A stretch of DNA of 64,000 nt from Phyllobacterium sp. 21LDTY02-6 (lineage in GTDB: Bacteria > Pseudomonadota > Alphaproteobacteria > Rhizobiales > Rhizobiaceae), in the NCBI RefSeq assembly GCF_023554255.2, contig NZ_JAMJWD020000006.1, positions 310,001 to 374,000 on the forward strand, read 5' to 3'. The notes under the pieces were generated by a model. The model made no database searches. It had not been told where the DNA came from and saw only the letters and a list, made by a program, of their open reading frames with translations. Made by a program: the position numbers and the translations under genes. Below, piece after piece: positions 1 to 8,633 of the stretch (its first letter is position 1; each line of letters starts with the position of its first letter).

Positions 1-1
1 C

Positions 2-1483
2 TGGATCATGGCGACCAATCCCGTGGTCTCCATGCCGGAGGCGGATCTGGCGGCAAGGGCGCTCGAGCTTTGTCCCTTCGTCGTCGTCTCGGATATCCAG
101 GAACATACCGATACGGCGCGTTGCGCCGATGTTCTCCTCCCTGCCGCCGGCTGGGGCGAGAAGGACGGCACGGTCACCAATTCGGAACGGCGTATTTCGA
201 GGCAAAGGGCATTTCTGCCGCTGCCGGGGAAGGCGCGGCCGGATTGGCGGATCATCGCCGATGTGGCCAAGCGCATGGGTTTCGGCGCTGCCTTCGCCTA
301 TCGCGGTCCGTCAGAGATTTTCGCTGAGCACGCGGCGCTGTCGGGTCATCGCAATTCCGGACAGCGCGATTTCGATATCGGTGCCCACGCCGACATATCG
401 CGGGACGCCTATGATCGGCTGGCGCCGTTCCAATGGCCCTTGCCGTCGAATGCAGCGCGTGAAGGCCAGCGCTTCTTTGGCGACGGCAGGTTCTACACAC
501 CCGACGGGCGGGCGCGGTTTGTTGCGGTAAAGCCCTGGCAAGCCGAGAACCGGGACCCTCGCTTCCCCTTCACCCTCAATTCCGGCCGCATCCGCGATCA
601 GTGGCACACGATGACGCGAACCGGCAAGAGCGCCCGGCTTTCCAGCCACTATGCCGAGCCGTTCGTCGAACTGCATCCGCATGATGCCGCCGAACTCGGG
701 ATCGGCGAGGCGGAACTGGTTTCGATCGAAAACGACCATGGTTCGGCAATCATGCGGGCGCTGATCACCGATCGCCAGCAGCGCGGCAATGTCTTCGTTC
801 CAATGCACTGGACCAATGAATTCGCCTCGATGGCCCGCGTCGATGCCATGGTCACCGCCGCCACCGATCCCATTTCGGGCCAGCCGGCGCTGAAAATGGC
901 GCGGGTCGGGCTGCGCCGCTACACCGCCGCATGGTACGGATTTGCGGTCACCCGCTCGCCAGTGCCTCCTCAAACCCGGTATTGGGCCATGGCGCGCACC
1001 AGCGGCGGATACAGGCTCGAACTCGCAGATTGCAACGAGCCGGCGGATTGGGCGGCATTCGCACGCGAGCTCTTTGCGGTGGCGAGCGATGCCGAGCTTC
1101 TGGCCTATCACGATCCCGGCAGCGGTCAATATCGCTTGGCGCTGTTCGACGGCGCAGAACTGGTCGGAGCACTCTATGTCGACCGCACGCCCGTGATGGC
1201 GTCGCGAAGCTGGCTGAGTTCGCAGCTCGCCAAGCAGGACCATGGCCCGCGCTCGCGCATGCAATTGCTCGCCGGGCGGCCCGGGCAGGATACACCGGAC
1301 AAGGGCGCGATCATCTGTTCCTGCTTCTCGGTCGGCCGAAACGAGATCGAACACGCCGCGAAGAATGGATGCTCGTCGGTCGCATCGATCGGCGAATCCT
1401 TGAAGGCAGGCACAAATTGCGGCTCCTGCCGCGCCGAAATCCGCGAAATCCTGGCAAAGTTTCAGATGGAAGCCGCCGAATAG
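2..1483 (+). CDS. nasA: Assimilatory nitrate reductase catalytic subunit, C-terminal part (5' end outside window)
   Basis: The reading frame is already open at base 2, so this is the 3' part of a larger gene. The protein begins in the molybdopterin oxidoreductase fold (segment reading IMATNPVVSMPEAD, typical of nitrate reductases), passes through the molybdopterin-dinucleotide-binding domain (around TLNSGRIRDQWHTMTRTGK), and ends with a BFD-like [2Fe-2S] domain with Cys pairs ICSC and NCGSC at about bases 1315-1330 and 1420-1435. That C-terminal iron-sulfur domain is characteristic of NasA-type enzymes that reduce nitrate to nitrite in the cytoplasm. Its partners (nitrite reductase, transporter) would lie upstream, outside the window. 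A hairpin overlaps the stop codon. Confidence 0.9.
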   Translation, partial: WIMATNPVVSMPEADLAARALELCPFVVVSDIQEHTDTARCADVLLPAAGWGEKDGTVTNSERRISRQRAFLPLPGKARPDWRIIADVAKRMGFGAAFAYRGPSEIFAEHAALSGHRNSGQRDFDIGAHADISRDAYDRLAPFQWPLPSNAAREGQRFFGDGRFYTPDGRARFVAVKPWQAENRDPRFPFTLNSGRIRDQWHTMTRTGKSARLSSHYAEPFVELHPHDAAELGIGEAELVSIENDHGSAIMRALITDRQQRGNVFVPMHWTNEFASMARVDAMVTAATDPISGQPALKMARVGLRRYTAAWYGFAVTRSPVPPQTRYWAMARTSGGYRLELADCNEPADWAAFARELFAVASDAELLAYHDPGSGQYRLALFDGAELVGALYVDRTPVMASRSWLSSQLAKQDHGPRSRMQLLAGRPGQDTPDKGAIICSCFSVGRNEIEHAAKNGCSSVASIGESLKAGTNCGSCRAEIREILAKFQMEAAE

Positions 1484-1490
1484 CGGCTTT
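1470..1490. terminator. Hairpin between convergent nasA and FAD oxidoreductase genes
   Basis: AAGCCGC (1470-1476) pairs with GCGGCTT (1483-1489) across a 6-nt loop, followed by a short T run. It overlaps the nasA stop codon and lies where two convergent genes meet, so it can serve as a terminator for nasA. The T tract is short, so the call is moderate. Confidence 0.5.
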
Positions 1491-2605
1491 CATGCGTCGA
1501 AGCGGGAGGGCGACAGCCTGTCGAGAATGGCTTCGAGTGCGGGTTCCGGCTGTTCGCCGCGGATGAGCGTGGCCGCAAGCTTCGAAAGCGCCGGCGAGGT
1601 TTGAATACCGTAGCCGCCCTGCGCCGCCAGCCAGAAGAACCCCTTTGCCTGACGGTCGAATCCTGCCACGGGCGTTCTGTCTGGCGCGAAAGTACGAAGA
1701 CCGGCCCAGCTCCGTTCGACGCGATCGACCGATATGGTGACGGCTTGCTCGAACCTGTAAAGCCCTTCGGCCAGTACCATGTCATCGACATAGGCATCAT
1801 GCGGCTCGACTGGAACCTCGTCGCAGGGCGAGACGTACAGACGCCCGCCATCGGGCTTCAGATACCAATCCTCATTGACGTCATCGACCAGCGGCCAGTT
1901 GCGCGGGTCGTGACCCTCCGGGGCGGGAAGAACCGCAATCGAACGGCGCAGTGGTGTCAGGCCAAGCGGCCGCGCACCAAAGAGCCGGGCGATGACGTCG
2001 GCCCAGGCGCCGGACGCGTTGACGACGATCGGCGCCCGGAATCTCGCCTTTCCGGTCTCCACGTCCCAAGCGCTGCTGCGATATTCTGCGGTCACCGCCT
2101 CGCTGTCGAGGAACAGCTTCACGCCGAGACGTCCCGCCTTTCGCAGCCAGCCCTGATGCAGCGCATTGACATCGATGTCCTGAGCGTCCCTCTGAAAGGC
2201 CGCCGCCTTGATTTGTGCCGGGTCGAGGATCGGAACCATGCCGACAGCCTGATCGACACTGATTGCCTCGACGCCGACGGCATTGCGTATGAATTCGGCG
2301 CAAGCATCCACGCCGGCTTCGGAAGCGACGGTCAGGCAGCCACGGGGCGTCAGGAGCGGCGTCGGAAACAGATCCTGCTCGCGATTCTCGAAGAGCGGCG
2401 CACTGACCTTGTTGAGCGCGCGAATGACGTCATTGCCATAGTTTGGCAGGAATATCGCGGCGGAGCGTCCGGTGGAGTGATAGCCGGCCTGGCTTTCACG
2501 TTCGATGATGACGACCTTGTGGGTATCGGCAAGGGCTGCCGCCAGGCCGACGCCGGCAATGCCCGCCCCGATGATGAGAACGTCCGCTTCTACCGCGTCT
2601 GTCAT
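1490..2605 (-). CDS. FAD-dependent amine/amino acid oxidase (DAO family)
   Basis: 371 residues with an N-terminal Rossmann FAD site, IIGAGIAGVGLAAAL at about residues 10-24, and the general DAO/glycine oxidase layout (IVVNASGAWADVIARL in the middle, FFWLAAQGGYGIQTSPALSKL near the end). Members oxidise D-amino acids, sarcosine, glycine or similar amines; the substrate cannot be read from sequence. It lies 6 bp downstream of the ureohydrolase gene on the same strand, so the two are probably one transcript. An imino acid or amine product of the neighbouring amino-acid enzymes is a reasonable but unproven substrate. Confidence 0.85.
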   Translation of the reverse strand: MTDAVEADVLIIGAGIAGVGLAAALADTHKVVIIERESQAGYHSTGRSAAIFLPNYGNDVIRALNKVSAPLFENREQDLFPTPLLTPRGCLTVASEAGVDACAEFIRNAVGVEAISVDQAVGMVPILDPAQIKAAAFQRDAQDIDVNALHQGWLRKAGRLGVKLFLDSEAVTAEYRSSAWDVETGKARFRAPIVVNASGAWADVIARLFGARPLGLTPLRRSIAVLPAPEGHDPRNWPLVDDVNEDWYLKPDGGRLYVSPCDEVPVEPHDAYVDDMVLAEGLYRFEQAVTISVDRVERSWAGLRTFAPDRTPVAGFDRQAKGFFWLAAQGGYGIQTSPALSKLAATLIRGEQPEPALEAILDRLSPSRFDA

Positions 2606-2611
2606 GATCGG

Positions 2612-3676
2612 CTAGTTTCCGATCTTCTGGACAGAGGGGCTGAACACCATCAGGCTCAGTATCTCGAACAGGGTCTGCGCGCCGGCATGTGCCGTATTCG
2701 TCGTCGCATCATATTGCGGCGCGACCTCCACGACATCGCCGCCGACGAGATTGATGCCCTTGAGCCCACGGACGAGTTCAAGGACCTCCCTCGTGGTGAG
2801 CCCGCCGATTTCCGGCGTTCCCGTTCCCGGGGCGAAGCTCGGATCGAGGCTATCGATGTCGAACGAAAGGTAGGTCGGCCCATCGCCGACAATGGCCCGG
2901 GCCTTCTCGATAATGGCGGGAATGCCGAGGCCGGTCACCTCTTCCGCATGGATGACTGTCATCCCGGATTCGTACGAGAACTCCCACAAATATTCGGACG
3001 AGCCGCGGATACCGATCTGTATCGTGCGGGTGGGATCGAGGACGCCATCGAGCACCGCATTGCGGAACGGTCCGCCGTGATGGAACTTCGTCTGGTCGAA
3101 TGCGCCGCCCGTATCGCAATGCGCATCGATGTGGATCATTCCGACAGGGCGGTCCTTGCCCACCGCCCTGAGGATGGGGTGGGTGATGGAGTGGTCTCCG
3201 CCAACGGCAAGGGGAACGACGCCCGCCGTGACGATCTGGTTGAAGCGGCGTTCTATATCGTCATGGCATTGCTCGAGCCGGTAGCGGGTGGCGAAGGGAA
3301 CATCGCCGATGTCGGCGACCCGCAGATCGAAGACGGGCGCGCATTCCAGGAAGTGGTTGTAGGGGCCGATGCGTTCGATCGTCCTGAGCGCTCTCGGTCC
3401 GAAGCGGGAGCCTGAACGGTTGGTCACGCCGAGGTCCATCGGCACGCCGACGATTGCGACCTGCAAATTGCCGAAGTCGGGAGCGATAGCATCAACCGGC
3501 ATGTAGGGAGCGGTGAGGAAGGTCGGAACGCCGGCATAGGGCGCAAGCCGCGTGCCGTTCTTAGAGAATATCTTGTCGGCCACCTTGCGAAACCGCGCAT
3601 CGAAGAGCTCGCCGCCATGGCTCTCACCATATTTCGCGCGTAGTTCAGCGAGTTTTTTCTCGTCCCAAGATGACAT
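2612..3676 (-). CDS. speB: Agmatinase/ureohydrolase family protein (arginase fold)
   Basis: 354 residues when started at the ATG at 3676, which has AGGGA upstream; a longer frame to 3736 lacks support. Manganese ligands of the ureohydrolase family are present: His162 in GGDHSI, Asp184/His186/Asp188 in DAHCD, and Asp273/Asp275 in SFDIDSLDP, followed by GTGTPEIGG. Enzymes of this family hydrolyse guanidino compounds (agmatine, guanidinobutyrate, guanidinopropionate, guanidine) to an amine and urea. It is the first gene of a two-gene unit with the FAD oxidoreductase and is divergent from an aminotransferase, which suggests breakdown of a guanidino amino acid or polyamine. Exact substrate is open. 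Confidence 0.85.
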   Translation of the reverse strand: MSSWDEKKLAELRAKYGESHGGELFDARFRKVADKIFSKNGTRLAPYAGVPTFLTAPYMPVDAIAPDFGNLQVAIVGVPMDLGVTNRSGSRFGPRALRTIERIGPYNHFLECAPVFDLRVADIGDVPFATRYRLEQCHDDIERRFNQIVTAGVVPLAVGGDHSITHPILRAVGKDRPVGMIHIDAHCDTGGAFDQTKFHHGGPFRNAVLDGVLDPTRTIQIGIRGSSEYLWEFSYESGMTVIHAEEVTGLGIPAIIEKARAIVGDGPTYLSFDIDSLDPSFAPGTGTPEIGGLTTREVLELVRGLKGINLVGGDVVEVAPQYDATTNTAHAGAQTLFEILSLMVFSPSVQKIGN

Positions 3677-3821
3677 GTCGATATTTCCCTGATTTGCCTT
3701 GCCGTCATTATCAAGGAAAAGACGCGGCAAAATCAATCGTCAAACGCCGGCAAACTTCTGGCATGACATTGTCGTGTCCGGCGGTTATGCAATTGCCCAA
3801 CATCATGCCCAGGAAATTCCA

Positions 3822-5009
3822 ATGACCAGCGCTTCGCTCAATTCTCTCGTCTCCCGGTTGTCTCCTCCGCCTATTCCCGCCGTCCAGGCCTGGGGCCGCG
3901 CCTATGCCTATGATGGCGCGCTCGGCCCGCTGATCGACCTTTCGCAAGCGGTTCCCGGCTATCCGCCGCATCCGGACATGCTGGAATGGCTGGGCGACGC
4001 AGCCTCGTCAGCGACCTTTTCGAATTATGGCCCGATAGAGGGGGAAGAGGCTCTGCGGCGCGCCTATGCCGCGCATGTCGGCGAGATCTATGGCGCCGAT
4101 CTGTCACCGGCCAATATCCATATAACTTCGGGCTGCAACCAGGCCTTCGTTTGCGCTGCGCTGGCAACCGCCGCCGCGGGTGAAAAGATATTGCTGACCG
4201 ACCCGTTCTATTTCAACCACGAGACGACGCTGGCGATGTTCGGCATCGATGTCGGCCACGTGACCTGTCGTGCCGAAGATGGTTTCGTGCCGACGGCCGC
4301 TGCCGTGGCGTCGGCCATGGACGACAAGGTGCGGGCGCTCGCTCTGGTGACGCCCAACAATCCGACCGGCGCGATCTACCCGCCGGAGCGGCTGCTTGAG
4401 ATTTTCGACTATTGCCGGTCACGGGGGATATGGCTGATCCTCGACGAGACCTATCGCGATTTTCTTCCTGTCGGAGCCGGCCAGCCGCATGCATTGTTCG
4501 CGCGGCCGGGCTGGCAGCACAGTCTGATCCAGCTCTACAGTTTCTCGAAGTCCTATTGCATCCCCGGCCATCGGCTTGGCGCGATCACTGCCGGAAGCGA
4601 AGTCGTGTCGGCGATCGCGAAGATCATGGACAATCTGCAGATTTGCCCGCCGCGCGCCGCGCAGGATGCCGTCGCGAAGGCTATTCCGGCCCTGACCGAT
4701 TGGCGCGAGGAAAACCGCGTGGAGATCGAAAGACGTGCGCAGGCGCTGCGCGAAACCATGTCCGGCCTGAAAGGATGGCATCTGGAGGCGGTCGGCGCCT
4801 ATTTCGCCTTCATCCGCCACCCGTTCGACGGAAAAAACTCCGTGGAAGTGGCGGAAAGACTGGCCAAGGAAGCCGGCATATTGGCGATACCCGGCGAATA
4901 TTTCGGCGAAGGCCAATCGCAATTTCTGCGTTTCGCCTTCGCCAATGCCGACAGCCGGACCATTCGGCTCCTGCGGGACCGAATGGAGAGATTTGGCTCT
5001 TCCTCCTGA
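3822..5009 (+). CDS. Pyridoxal-phosphate aminotransferase, class I/II
   Basis: 395 residues from the ATG at 3822, chosen because AGGA stands 7-10 bases upstream; the frame extends further but without a better start. Fold type I PLP residues are visible: the Lys243 Schiff base in SFSKS, Asn180 in TPNNPTG, Asp208 in LILDETYRDF, and Arg251 in GHRLGA. It transfers an amino group between an amino acid and a 2-oxo acid. It is divergent from the ureohydrolase/FAD oxidase pair across a 145-bp gap, so the three could share a regulator and a substrate. Substrate preference cannot be deduced. Confidence 0.88.
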   Translation: MTSASLNSLVSRLSPPPIPAVQAWGRAYAYDGALGPLIDLSQAVPGYPPHPDMLEWLGDAASSATFSNYGPIEGEEALRRAYAAHVGEIYGADLSPANIHITSGCNQAFVCAALATAAAGEKILLTDPFYFNHETTLAMFGIDVGHVTCRAEDGFVPTAAAVASAMDDKVRALALVTPNNPTGAIYPPERLLEIFDYCRSRGIWLILDETYRDFLPVGAGQPHALFARPGWQHSLIQLYSFSKSYCIPGHRLGAITAGSEVVSAIAKIMDNLQICPPRAAQDAVAKAIPALTDWREENRVEIERRAQALRETMSGLKGWHLEAVGAYFAFIRHPFDGKNSVEVAERLAKEAGILAIPGEYFGEGQSQFLRFAFANADSRTIRLLRDRMERFGSSS

Positions 5010-5023
5010 CGAACGGCAGCGGG

Positions 5024-6769
5024 TCAGTAGCCCTTTGCCGCGCCGGAGCCAGAACGACTGTCCATGGCGCCGTAATAGCGGGCGCCTCCACCTTCCTCGA
5101 TAGCGGCGAGGCTCTTGCCGCCAACGAGAATACCCGCCGCCTGGCCCCAGACCGGCCAAGCCTTGTCGATTCCGACATCGTGGCCCATCTCGGTCAGAAC
5201 CTTCATCGTATCGGCGGAAAGCGCGTAGGGCTCCATATAGACACGATCAGGCAGCCACTGGTGATGAATGCGCGGGGCATCTATCGCTTCCTGAATATTC
5301 ATGCCGTGGTCGATGACATTGATGATCGCCTCGAGCGTGATGGTGATGATGCGCGCGCCGCCCGGGCTGCCGATCACCATGAACGGGCGGCCATCCCTGG
5401 AAATGATGGTCGGGCTCATCGATGAGAGCGGCGTCTTTTTCGGGGCGATGGCATTGGCTTCACCCTGCACCAACCCATAAAGATTGGGCGAACCCGGCTT
5501 CGAGGTGAAATCGTCCATTTCATTGTTGAGAAGGATGCCGGTTCCGGGTGCGACGACGCCCGCACCGAAGGACCCATTGAGCGTATAGGTGACGGCGACT
5601 GCATTGCCCTCCTGGTCGACGATGGAATAATGCGTCGTCTCCTTGCTCTCGCCGAAGCCTTCCGGCATCAGATCCTGCGACACGCCGGCCTTGAAGGGGC
5701 TGATCTTGTCGCGGATTTCCTTCGCATATTTCTTGTCGACCAGTTGCTCGACGGGATTGTCGACGAAATCGGGATCACCGAGGGACTTGTTGCGATCGAC
5801 ATAGGCGAAGCGCATGGCCTCCACCATCGCATGGACCGTTTGCGCCGAGCCGCTGCCGAGATAGCCCAGCGGATAGCCTTCGAGCACATTCAATATCTCG
5901 CAGATGATCACACCGCCGGAACTTGGAGGCGGCGAGGAAACAATGTCATATCCGCGATAATTGCACTTGATCGGCTCAAGTTCGCGCACGCTGTACTGCT
6001 CGAAATCTTCCTTGGCGAGGATGCCGCCGCTATCCTGGCTGGCCTTGACGATGGCGGCGGCCGCGGCGCCCTTGTAGAAGGCGTCGGATCCTTTCTCCGA
6101 TATCTCCGCCAGAACGGTGCCGAGATCCGGCTGTTTCAAGGTCTCGCCGGCCGTATAGGCCTTCCCGTCCGGTTTCAGGAAGATCGCCGCTGCGGCCTTG
6201 TCCTTGGCCAGCATGCCGACGCCTTCCTCGAAAGTCGCGGCATCTCCCTGATCGAGCACAAAACCGTCACGGGCGAGCCGAATGGCTGGTTCGAGCAGTT
6301 CCTGCCGGGACTTCGTTCCATATTTCTCGCGAGCCGTTTCGAACCCGAGAACCGATCCCGGCACGCCGACGGCGAGATAGCCCTCGGTGCTGCGGCCTTT
6401 GGCTATATTGCCCTTGTCGTCGAGATACATCGTTTTGGTTGCAGCAAGGGGGGCACGCTCGCGAAAGTCGAGGAAGGTCGTGGTGCCATCCTTGAGACGG
6501 ATGGTCATGAAGCCGCCACCGCCGATATTGCCTGCAACCGGGTAGACAACGGCCAGTGCGTAACCGACGGCAACCGCTGCATCGACCGCATTCCCACCGC
6601 TTTTCAGCACATTCACCCCTGCTTCCGAAGCGAGGTGCTGGGCGCTTACCACCATGCCGTGCTCGGCGGCCACCGGTTCGGGCGAAGCGGCGAGGGCGGA
6701 ATTGACTGGAGAAAGCGCGAGACTGAGCGCTACGGCGAAAACGCCGGCCTTGACGAGATGACGTTCCAT
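5024..6769 (-). CDS. ggt: Gamma-glutamyltransferase (secreted proenzyme)
   Basis: 581 residues from the ATG at 6769, which follows GGAGGAAATC. The N-terminus is a signal peptide (MERHLVKAG, hydrophobic core, then ALA-AS), so it acts in the periplasm. The family autocleaves at a Thr that becomes the catalytic nucleophile; here this is in KETTHYSIVD at about residue 376. The N-terminal block SEAGVNVLKSGGNAVDAAVA is typical, as is GGGG near residue 90. It removes the gamma-glutamyl group of glutathione and related compounds. The gene lies 80 bp downstream of a GST gene on the same strand, which fits a glutathione theme. Confidence 0.95.
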   Translation of the reverse strand: MERHLVKAGVFAVALSLALSPVNSALAASPEPVAAEHGMVVSAQHLASEAGVNVLKSGGNAVDAAVAVGYALAVVYPVAGNIGGGGFMTIRLKDGTTTFLDFRERAPLAATKTMYLDDKGNIAKGRSTEGYLAVGVPGSVLGFETAREKYGTKSRQELLEPAIRLARDGFVLDQGDAATFEEGVGMLAKDKAAAAIFLKPDGKAYTAGETLKQPDLGTVLAEISEKGSDAFYKGAAAAAIVKASQDSGGILAKEDFEQYSVRELEPIKCNYRGYDIVSSPPPSSGGVIICEILNVLEGYPLGYLGSGSAQTVHAMVEAMRFAYVDRNKSLGDPDFVDNPVEQLVDKKYAKEIRDKISPFKAGVSQDLMPEGFGESKETTHYSIVDQEGNAVAVTYTLNGSFGAGVVAPGTGILLNNEMDDFTSKPGSPNLYGLVQGEANAIAPKKTPLSSMSPTIISRDGRPFMVIGSPGGARIITITLEAIINVIDHGMNIQEAIDAPRIHHQWLPDRVYMEPYALSADTMKVLTEMGHDVGIDKAWPVWGQAAGILVGGKSLAAIEEGGGARYYGAMDSRSGSGAAKGY

Positions 6770-6849
6770 GATTTCCTCCGAGATGGCGAACATCGCCAAT
6801 GGAGCGCCTTCAAAACGGCATGTCCAGAGGAAATCGGCTCGAACCTTGC

Positions 6850-7578
6850 TCAGAGATCCAGGTCGAGCTCAGGATAGTGCCGGAAGATGCCGGAGGTATT
6901 GAAGGCCAGCCGGCGCTCCGAGGCGAGGTAGTTTCGCACATTCGGTATCTGCTCCACGACATCGCGCAGTGTGACCAGACCGGGATATGCCTTGGCCAGG
7001 CCGGCGGTGGCGCGGGGGAATGCGTAGCGAAGCCCCTCGATGACCTGGAAAATCGAAAGATCGACATAGGTGAGCCCGCCGCCGGCGAGGTGCCCGGACT
7101 TCTCCGGGTTCTCCTTGAGGGTCCGTTCGAAATAATCCAGGAATTTGGGCATGCGGTGCTTCAGGAAATCGGTCGCCCGCAACTTCGCCGCCTCCTTCTG
7201 GTCTTCGTAATATTGGGACGTGGCGATCGGATGATGCGTGTCGTGCACCTCGGCGAGAAAATCCGTGATGGTGAGCTGCAGGCCATTGGCGAAGTAGCGC
7301 AAGAACTCGGTTTTTGGGGCCAGTCCGAGCTTCGGAGCGAGATAGAACAGGATGTTGGCGACATGCGAGACGAGGACATCGCCATCCTTGAGGAAGGGCG
7401 GAGCGAAGGGCGTGAACGGCGAAGCCCGGCCCTTCAGAATGTTCATCATGGCGCCCATGCCCTTGCCGTCCTCGGCCCGGCACACTTCGACATAATCGGC
7501 CCCGGCACATTCGAGCGCCAGCCTGACAAACTCGCCGCGCCCCTGCAATCCGTCCCAATAGTACAGTTCATAGGCCAT
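6850..7578 (-). CDS. Glutathione S-transferase family protein
   Basis: 242 residues from the ATG at 7578 with GAGGAA upstream. The N-terminus (AYELYYWDGLQGRGEFVRLA) is a thioredoxin-fold GST domain in which Tyr near residue 6 would contact glutathione, followed by the all-helical domain. The DVLVSHVANILFYLAPKLGL stretch marks the end of the N-terminal domain, and the helical part contains GGGLTYVDLSIFQVIEG, the usual N-capping region. It probably conjugates glutathione to an electrophile or isomerises a substrate. It is followed by ggt on the same strand and preceded by the sugar ABC permease. Confidence 0.85.
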   Translation of the reverse strand: MAYELYYWDGLQGRGEFVRLALECAGADYVEVCRAEDGKGMGAMMNILKGRASPFTPFAPPFLKDGDVLVSHVANILFYLAPKLGLAPKTEFLRYFANGLQLTITDFLAEVHDTHHPIATSQYYEDQKEAAKLRATDFLKHRMPKFLDYFERTLKENPEKSGHLAGGGLTYVDLSIFQVIEGLRYAFPRATAGLAKAYPGLVTLRDVVEQIPNVRNYLASERRLAFNTSGIFRHYPELDLDL

Positions 7579-7664
7579 GGCAGTTCCTCGCACCTGTTTC
7601 AGCAAGACCTACAATAGGCGTGCTGCCGCGAGGTTCAACCTTGCCTACTTCAGATTCGGGGTCA

Positions 7665-8633
7665 CTAGCCCTTGCGCCGCCGGAGCTGGTCGAAATAGAC
7701 GATGACGATGATCAGGACGCCCGTTATCACCCGCTGCCAGAACGAATTCACGTTCAGGAGGTTCGCACCATTGTTGATGGTGGCGAGGATGAATGCGCCG
7801 AGAAGGGGTCCCTGCACCGATCCCACCGCGCCGAAGAGGCTCGTACCGCCAATCACCGAGGAAGCGATTGCCTGCAACTCCCAGCCCTCGGCCTGCGTCG
7901 GATTGCCGACGCCGATGCGCATGGCGAGGAGGATGCCGACGAAAGACGCACAGACGGCCGAGAGCGTATAGGCGAGATAGATCGTCCCTTTGACGTTCAC
8001 GCCGGAAAGGCGGGAGGCTTCGGCATTGGAGCCCACGGAAAACAGGTAGCGGCCCCAGCGGCTGTGCTGCAGGAAGATATAGGCCGGAACACCGACGAGG
8101 ATGACCATCCAGAAAAGGTTCGGCACACCGAGAAAATCGTTGCGCGAGAAGTCGGTGAAGGCGTCATTGTCGATCGAGATCGTCGCGCCATTCGTCAGCA
8201 GCAGCCCGACGCCGCGCAGCGAGGTCAGCGTGGCGAGCGTTATGATGAACGGCGGCAGCCCCATGCGGACGATGCCGAAGCCATGAAAGAGGCCGATGCC
8301 CACGCCGATCAGCAGGGTGATCGAAATAGCCGCCCATATCGGGAATCCCTGGGCCAGAAGCAGTGCCACCACGGTACTGGCAAAACCCGCTATGGCGCCG
8401 ACGGAAAGGTCGATACCGCCCGTGATGATCACGAAAGTCTGCCCGACGGCGAGGATGGCGATCATCGCACCCTGCCGCAGCAGGTTGGCCATATTGTTGC
8501 TGGTCCAGAATGTCGTTGTCGACAGCCCCAGGATCAGCCAGAGCACAAGCAGCAACGCAAACAGCGTCAACCCGAACAGAATGTTGAATCGCTTCCTCGG
8601 CGAAATGGCGGCTTCGGTGTTTTCGATACTCAT
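7665..8633 (-). CDS. Sugar ABC transporter permease (RbsC/BPD_transp_2 type)
   Basis: 322 residues, almost entirely hydrophobic helices, with the family signature GTSLFGAVGSVQGPLLGAFILATINNG near residues 265-290 and FVIITGGIDLSVGAI around residue 68, both typical of ribose/xylose/galactose-type permeases. It forms the inner-membrane channel of a carbohydrate uptake system. Its start codon overlaps the stop of the ATPase gene by 4 bases (8630-8633), so they are translationally coupled. The transporter partners are the ATPase (8630-10201) and binding protein (10305-11297). Confidence 0.92.
   Translation of the reverse strand: MSIENTEAAISPRKRFNILFGLTLFALLLVLWLILGLSTTTFWTSNNMANLLRQGAMIAILAVGQTFVIITGGIDLSVGAIAGFASTVVALLLAQGFPIWAAISITLLIGVGIGLFHGFGIVRMGLPPFIITLATLTSLRGVGLLLTNGATISIDNDAFTDFSRNDFLGVPNLFWMVILVGVPAYIFLQHSRWGRYLFSVGSNAEASRLSGVNVKGTIYLAYTLSAVCASFVGILLAMRIGVGNPTQAEGWELQAIASSVIGGTSLFGAVGSVQGPLLGAFILATINNGANLLNVNSFWQRVITGVLIIVIVYFDQLRRRKG

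Noticed and set aside
1601-3415. Long plus-strand open frame over the FAD oxidase and ureohydrolase genes
   Set aside because: It lies antisense to two clear genes with strong motifs, has no recognisable domain and arises from GC-rich codon bias.
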